Origin: Pseudoduganella rivuli
GTDB lineage: Bacteria > Pseudomonadota > Gammaproteobacteria > Burkholderiales > Burkholderiaceae_D
NCBI RefSeq assembly: GCF_009674485.1
Contig: NZ_WKJJ01000003.1
Location: 1-64,000, forward strand
Reading direction: 5' to 3'
Length of the DNA: 64,000 nucleotides
A program made the position numbers and the translations under genes. Shown here in pieces: positions 59,482 to 64,000 of the stretch. The notes under the pieces were generated by a model. It made no database searches, had not been told where the DNA came from, and saw nothing but the letters and a program-made list of their open reading frames with translations. Every line of letters begins with the position of its first letter. Within the stretch, counting starts at the first letter, position 1.

Positions 59482-59504
59482 CAGGGACTCCACGGGAGTC
59501 CCTG
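59482..59504 (+). terminator. Hairpin after the methyltransferase gene
   Basis: CAGGGACTCC, loop ACG, GGAGTCCCTG: a perfect 10-bp stem 10 bases after the stop, followed by TTACTTCT. Probably an intrinsic terminator separating the methyltransferase from the secretion operon. Confidence 0.7.
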
Positions 59505-59545
59505 TTACTTCTGGATACAACTCTCCCACCTCCCTACGTGCAATA

Positions 59546-59567
59546 AAATGTGACGCACATCACATTT
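59546..59567 (+). promoter_or_regulatory. Perfect CRP box before the type I secretion operon
   Basis: The core TGTGACGCACATCACA (59549-59564) is flanked by AAA and TTT, so all 16 conserved bases of the 22-base E. coli CRP consensus are matched. A GATAAT at 59584-59589 begins 27.5 bases from the centre, near class II spacing. The first secretion gene starts at 59679. Confidence 0.8.
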
Positions 59568-59678
59568 CTCGGCCGTTTTCAGCGATAATGTCACGTCTCT
59601 GATTTTTTAATGGGTGCGCTTGCGCGCCCAATCCGTCGCAGTCCGACCTGCGTCATCCGCTGGGCATAGCCGCTTAAC

Positions 59679-61625
59679 ATGAAAAAACTACTCAATCCTA
59701 AAAACGAAATCGAACAGGTCATGCTGCGGTTTAAGAGCACGTTCTACACAGTGGGATTCTTCAGCGCGATCATCAATATGCTGATGCTGGCGCCATCGCT
59801 GTACATGCTGCAAGTGTACGACCGCGTGCTGCAAAGCCAGAATGAAATCACGCTGCTGATGCTGACCCTGGTGATCGTGGGGGCCTATGTGTTCATGGGC
59901 GCGCTGGAATTGGTCCGCAGTTTCGTGCTGGTGCGTGTGGGCGCCAAGTTCGACATGGAACTGAACCGCCGCGTGTACACGGCCGCGTTCGAGCAAAACT
60001 TGAAAATGGCCGGTGGTAATGCCGGCCAGGCGCTGAACGATTTGACCAACCTGCGCCAATTCCTGACCGGTAACGCGTTGTTCGCGCTGTTCGATGCGCC
60101 ATGGTTCCCGTTCTACCTGATCGTGATCTTCATGTTCGAGGCGACGCTGGGCTGGTTTGCATTGATTTGTACGGCAATTCTCGTGGTGCTGGCCATTGTC
60201 AACGACAAGGTGTCGCGCAAGCCGCTGGGTGAAGCCAATTCCATGGCGATCCAGTCCGGCAACCTGGCCACCAACAACTTGCGCAATGCGGAAGTCATCG
60301 AATCGATGGGCATGCTGCCCAACCTGATGAAACGCTGGTTCGTCTTGCATGGCAAATTCCTGCACCTGCAGGCCGAAGCCAGTGAAAAAGCCGGCCTGGT
60401 GGGCGCATTGACCAAGTTCGTGCAAGTGTCGGTGCAATCGCTGGTGCTGGGCCTGGGCGCCTTGCTGGTGCTGGAACATAAGATTACGCCGGGGATGATG
60501 ATTGCCGCGTCGATTTTGCTGGGCAAGGCCATGGGCCCGGTGCAGCAACTGATCGGCGTGTGGAAGAGCTTTGCCAGCACCCGCAGCTCGTATGAACGGC
60601 TGACCGTTCTGCTGGAAGCCAATCCGGCCCGTGAACAGGGCATGGCCCTGCCAAAACCAGTCGGCAAGTTGTCGGTTGAAGGCATTATTGCCGCGCCGCC
60701 GGGCGCCAAGGCTGCGCTGTTGAAGAATGTGACGTTCGCTATCAATCCCGGTGACGTGCTGGGCATTATCGGCCCAAGCGGTTCCGGCAAGTCGACCCTG
60801 GCGCGCCTGCTGGTGGGTGTGTGGCCGGCACAAAGCGGCAAGGTGCGCCTGGATGGCGCGGACATTTACCACTGGAACAAGGCTGAACTGGGCCCGTCGA
60901 TCGGTTACCTGCCGCAAGACATCGAACTGTTTGCCGGCACCGTCGCGGAAAACATTGCCCGCTTTGGCGATGTGGATCCTGAAAAGGTCGTGCGCGCCGC
61001 ACAGCGTGCCGGTGTGCATGACATGATCCTGCGCATGCCGGATGGCTATGACCATAAACTGGGTGATGGCGGCGCCGGCCTGTCTGGCGGCCAGCGCCAG
61101 CGTCTGGGCCTGGCCCGCGCCATGTATGACGATCCATCGCTGATCGTGCTGGATGAACCGAACTCGAACCTGGACGATGTCGGCGAACAGGCTCTGGTGC
61201 GCGCCGTGGCGGACTTGCGCCAGCAGGGCAAGACCATTGTGCTGATCACGCACCGTACGTCGGCCATCTCCGCCACCACCAAGCTGCTGTTGATGCGTGA
61301 CGGCATGGCGGAAATGTTTGGTCCGACCGACCAGGTGCTGCAAGCGCTGCAACAGCAAAACCAGCAAGCGCAACAGCAAATGGCGGCGCAGCAGCAAGCC
61401 GCGCAACAACAGGCGCAACAACTGGCAATGCAGCAGGCTCAAGCGCAACAAGCCCAGGCACAGCAAGCCCAGGCACAACAGGCTCAGGCTCAACAGGCCC
61501 AGGTACAGGCCCAGGCACAGGCCCAGGCGGCACAGGCCCAGGCGGCAGCCGCCAAGGCTGTAGCCGAGCAGCAAGCCGTGGAATCCGCGGCGCAGGGTGG
61601 CAAAGCCACCACGGAACAGGAGTAA
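59679..61625 (+). CDS. Type I secretion ABC transporter (PrtD family) with Gln/Ala-rich tail
   Basis: A 648-residue inner-membrane exporter of the PrtD/AprD/RsaD family. Six helices occupy residues 20-300, and the ATPase domain has GPSGSGKSTLARLL (Walker A, near 362), LSGGQRQRLGLARAM and LIVLDEPNSNLDD (Walker B), and an H-loop in VLITHRTSA. No C39 peptidase domain, so substrates are not cleaved. The last 95 residues are almost only Gln and Ala in short repeats (QAQQAQAQ), which is unusual for the family. First gene of an ABC-HlyD-TolC operon behind a CRP box. Confidence 0.95.
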   Translation: MKKLLNPKNEIEQVMLRFKSTFYTVGFFSAIINMLMLAPSLYMLQVYDRVLQSQNEITLLMLTLVIVGAYVFMGALELVRSFVLVRVGAKFDMELNRRVYTAAFEQNLKMAGGNAGQALNDLTNLRQFLTGNALFALFDAPWFPFYLIVIFMFEATLGWFALICTAILVVLAIVNDKVSRKPLGEANSMAIQSGNLATNNLRNAEVIESMGMLPNLMKRWFVLHGKFLHLQAEASEKAGLVGALTKFVQVSVQSLVLGLGALLVLEHKITPGMMIAASILLGKAMGPVQQLIGVWKSFASTRSSYERLTVLLEANPAREQGMALPKPVGKLSVEGIIAAPPGAKAALLKNVTFAINPGDVLGIIGPSGSGKSTLARLLVGVWPAQSGKVRLDGADIYHWNKAELGPSIGYLPQDIELFAGTVAENIARFGDVDPEKVVRAAQRAGVHDMILRMPDGYDHKLGDGGAGLSGGQRQRLGLARAMYDDPSLIVLDEPNSNLDDVGEQALVRAVADLRQQGKTIVLITHRTSAISATTKLLLMRDGMAEMFGPTDQVLQALQQQNQQAQQQMAAQQQAAQQQAQQLAMQQAQAQQAQAQQAQAQQAQAQQAQVQAQAQAQAAQAQAAAAKAVAEQQAVESAAQGGKATTEQE

Positions 61626-61628
61626 GCA

Positions 61629-62987
61629 ATGAAATTGATTGATACCAAGGCACTGGCCACTGACGTGGTGGCGCGCGACGTGACGCCGGCAACCGTGCAT
61701 ACGGACGCCAGTGCATACAGCCGTCTTGGCTGGATGATCGTATTGTTTGGCGTGATTGGTTTCCTGCTGTGGGCCTCGTTTGCGCCCCTGGATAAAGGTG
61801 TGCCGATGTCGGGTGACGTCGCCAAGGAAGGCAACCGCAAGGCCGTGCAGCATTTGTCCGGCGGCGTGGTGCAAGACATCCTGGTCAAGGAAGGCGATTT
61901 CGTCAAAAAAGGGCAAGTACTGGTGCGCATGAATAATGTGCAGGTGAACGCGCAATCGGAAATCACCAAAGTGCAGCTGTTCACCAACCGCGCGGCGGAA
62001 GCGCGCCTGATCGCGGAACGCGACGGCAAGAGCGCGCCGGTGTTCCCGGAAGATTTGAAGCAGTTCAAGGACGACCCGCGCGTGACCGAAAACATCGCGC
62101 TGCAAAATCAGCTGTTCACGTCGCGCCAGTCTTCATTAAAAAGCGAACTGGGCGCCATCGATGAAAATATTTCGGGCCTGAAGCTGCAACTGGACGGCCT
62201 GTTGGCATCGCGCGACAGCAAGAAAGAGCAGCTGGTCATCCTGAAAGAGCAGGTGGACAACCTGCGCGACCTGTCGCGTGACGGCTTCGTGGCGCGCGCC
62301 CGTTTGCTGGACGTGGAACGCACCTACGTGCAAACCAAGGGCGCACTGGCGGAAGACATGGGCAACATTGGCCGCACCCAGCGCCAGATTTCCGAACTGA
62401 CCTTGCGCCGCGCCCAGCGCGTGCAGGACTACCAGAAGGAAGTCCGCAGCCAGCTGTCCGAAGTGCAGAAGGAAGCGGAAGCCCTGTCCAACCGGTTCGT
62501 GGCGGAAGAATATAACCTCAAGAATGCCGACGTGACAGCGCCGGTGGACGGTACCGTGATCGGCATGAACGTGTTCACCAAAGGTGGCGTGGTGCAGCCC
62601 GGCTTCAAGATGATGGACATTGTGCCGGTGGACGATGCGCTGGTGGTGGAAGGCCGCCTGCCGGTCAACCTGATCGACAAGGTCCATGCCGGCATGCCGG
62701 TGGAGCTGATCTTCGCCGCGTTTAACAGCAACACCTCGCCGCATATTCCGGGCAAGGTGACCAAGGTGTCGCCCGACCGCCTGATGGACGAGCGCAGTGG
62801 TCAGCCTTACTATACCGTGGTGGCCAGCGTATCGCCGGAAGGCTTGAAGACCATGCATCGCCACAAGATGGAAGTGCGCCCTGGTATGCCAGTGGAACTG
62901 TTTGTGAAGACGGGCGAACGCACGATGATGAATTACCTGCTGAAGCCAATTTTCGACCGCGCCAAAACTTCGATGTCGGAGGAATAA
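61629..62987 (+). CDS. Type I secretion membrane-fusion protein (HlyD/PrtE family)
   Basis: A 452-residue adaptor. A short cytoplasmic tail and one transmembrane helix (GWMIVLFGVIGFLLWASF, near 36-54) are followed by a lipoyl half (GGVVQDILVKEGDFVKKGQVLVRM), a long periplasmic coiled coil at about 110-285 and the second lipoyl/beta-barrel part (VTAPVDGTVIGMNVFTKGGVVQPGFKMMDIVP). It links the ABC transporter to the TolC channel. It begins 3 bases after the ABC stop and ends 4 bases before tolC, a tight operon. Confidence 0.96.
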   Translation: MKLIDTKALATDVVARDVTPATVHTDASAYSRLGWMIVLFGVIGFLLWASFAPLDKGVPMSGDVAKEGNRKAVQHLSGGVVQDILVKEGDFVKKGQVLVRMNNVQVNAQSEITKVQLFTNRAAEARLIAERDGKSAPVFPEDLKQFKDDPRVTENIALQNQLFTSRQSSLKSELGAIDENISGLKLQLDGLLASRDSKKEQLVILKEQVDNLRDLSRDGFVARARLLDVERTYVQTKGALAEDMGNIGRTQRQISELTLRRAQRVQDYQKEVRSQLSEVQKEAEALSNRFVAEEYNLKNADVTAPVDGTVIGMNVFTKGGVVQPGFKMMDIVPVDDALVVEGRLPVNLIDKVHAGMPVELIFAAFNSNTSPHIPGKVTKVSPDRLMDERSGQPYYTVVASVSPEGLKTMHRHKMEVRPGMPVELFVKTGERTMMNYLLKPIFDRAKTSMSEE

Positions 62988-62991
62988 TATA

Positions 62992-64000
62992 GTGAGCTTT
63001 CTGCGATCCAAACGCGGCCTGATGGCCACGGCGCTGGGCGCCGCTTTCCTGTTGCCTGGCGCCGGCGCATCGGCCATGGGCCTGATCCAGGCGTACGAAG
63101 CGGCTTTGAAAAACGATCCTGCTTACCGCGCCGCGTTCTACAGCACGGAAAGCGGCAAGGAAAACAAGATCATTGCCCGCGCCGGCCTGTTGCCCAGCCT
63201 GTCCGCCAGCGTCAGCGGCGGCAGGAACCACAGTGACATCATCCAGGGCTCGCAGCCGATGCGGCAGGAAGACTACAACAGCAAGTCGCGTGTCGTGCAA
63301 TTGCGCCAGACCGTGGTGAACTTCGATGCGCTGGCCCGCTACAAGCAAGGCGTGCTGCAGGAGCAGGCGGCGGAGTCGTCGCTGCTGAGCGAAACGCAGC
63401 AGGTGGCGTTGCGCGTCGTGGGCGCCTATGTCGAAGTGCTGTTCCGCCAGGACCAGCTGGCCGTGGCGAAGAGCGAACGGGATACCTATGTCGAACGCAT
63501 GAAGGTCAATGACCGCATGTATGCGAAAGGCGAGGGTACCCGTACCGATATGCTGGAAACCCGCGCCCGCCTGGATGTGTCGGAAGCGGCGGTGCTGGAA
63601 GCGCAGGACCAATTGAACTCGGCCCGCACCACGCTGGAAGGGATCGTTGGCGGCCCGGTGGGAGAACTGGACCGGCTGGCGCCCCAGTTCCGCAGCCGCC
63701 CGATGGAAACGCAAAGCTTTGAAGAGTGGAAGCGCATCGCGCTGGATAACAACCACGAAATCCGCACGCGCCGCCTCACGGTCGACATCAACCAGCAGGA
63801 AGTCAACAAGCAGCGCGCCGGCCATTATCCGCGCCTGGACGTGACGGCGTCGTATTCCAAGAGCTTGTCGGAGTCCGTGAATACGATTAATACGGATTAC
63901 ACCACGCGCTCCGTGGGTTTCCAGCTGAATATTCCGCTGTATTCCGGCGGTGCAGTCAATGCCGCAACGCGCCAGGCGGTGGCGGGGCGCGAAAAAGCCA
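62992..64000 (+). CDS. TolC-family outer-membrane channel, cut by the window end
   Basis: The first 336 residues of a TolC/PrtF-type protein. GTG 62992 follows GGAGG by 9 bases. A signal peptide (to about GAGASA, residue 27) precedes LIQAYEAALKNDPAYRAAFYSTESGKEN, the family start, and paired helices with LPSLSASVSGG, AKGEGTRTDMLETRARLDVSEA and LNIPLYSGGAVNAATRQAV. It is the exit duct of the type I system for the upstream RTX protein. The 3' end lies outside the window. Confidence 0.95.
   Translation, partial: MSFLRSKRGLMATALGAAFLLPGAGASAMGLIQAYEAALKNDPAYRAAFYSTESGKENKIIARAGLLPSLSASVSGGRNHSDIIQGSQPMRQEDYNSKSRVVQLRQTVVNFDALARYKQGVLQEQAAESSLLSETQQVALRVVGAYVEVLFRQDQLAVAKSERDTYVERMKVNDRMYAKGEGTRTDMLETRARLDVSEAAVLEAQDQLNSARTTLEGIVGGPVGELDRLAPQFRSRPMETQSFEEWKRIALDNNHEIRTRRLTVDINQQEVNKQRAGHYPRLDVTASYSKSLSESVNTINTDYTTRSVGFQLNIPLYSGGAVNAATRQAVAGREKA

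Overview
The window looks like chromosomal DNA from a betaproteobacterium, most likely the Oxalobacteraceae (Massilia/Duganella/Janthinobacterium type). The reasons are high GC with strong GC3 coding bias, an rpsU-yqeY-dnaG-rpoD block with a betaproteobacterial-style sigma-70, many surface-glycan and type I secretion genes, and REP-like intergenic palindromes. The genus is inferred from gene content, not from an alignment. I see no prophage, insertion sequence or CRISPR array.

Layout. 0-6 kb: a short-chain dehydrogenase with two overlapping LysR regulators, then a nitrate-type ABC transporter operon behind a textbook sigma-54 promoter. 6-16.5 kb: housekeeping genes (tsaD, aroG, ybiB, a BaiN-like flavoprotein, rpsU, yqeY, dnaG, rpoD, a CAU-anticodon tRNA). 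The 437-base dnaG-rpoD gap contains an unexplained rod-shaped RNA fold. 16.6-32 kb: a LuxR regulator overlapping tail to tail with a large RTX-type (DUF5801-like) protein, an LpxO-like hydroxylase, an atypical Nramp-family transporter, a chemoreceptor, a propeller-type diguanylate cyclase and a RhlE-like RNA helicase.

32-47.6 kb (all minus strand): a compact nine-gene surface-glycan operon. It encodes a Wzm/Wzt ABC exporter, an FkbM methyltransferase, a 1438-residue glycosyltransferase with three GT4-like units, a HAD-UbiA fusion resembling decaprenyl-phosphate phosphoribosyltransferase, an SMR-type small membrane protein and three tandem paralogous GT-C-like membrane proteins. I read this as an exported polysaccharide plus a polyprenyl-phosphate-pentose pathway that decorates it on the outer face of the inner membrane.

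47.8-64 kb: a signalling and secretion region. A CRP-like regulator, a TPR/beta-barrel protein and a CHASE2-class IIIb adenylate cyclase lie on one strand, diverging from a FecR-domain protein. Next come a 1308-residue Ala-rich RTX/DUF4214 protein (S-layer or adhesin-like), a methyltransferase of the family that includes outer-membrane-protein lysine methyltransferases, and a type I secretion system (ABC, HlyD, TolC; the last runs off the window). Three CRP boxes (TGTGA-N6-TCAC[A/G]) sit in the promoters of fecR, the RTX protein and the secretion operon, each about 28-30 bases before a plausible -10. The most interesting hypothesis here is a local cAMP-CRP circuit that controls a secreted, possibly lysine-methylated surface layer.
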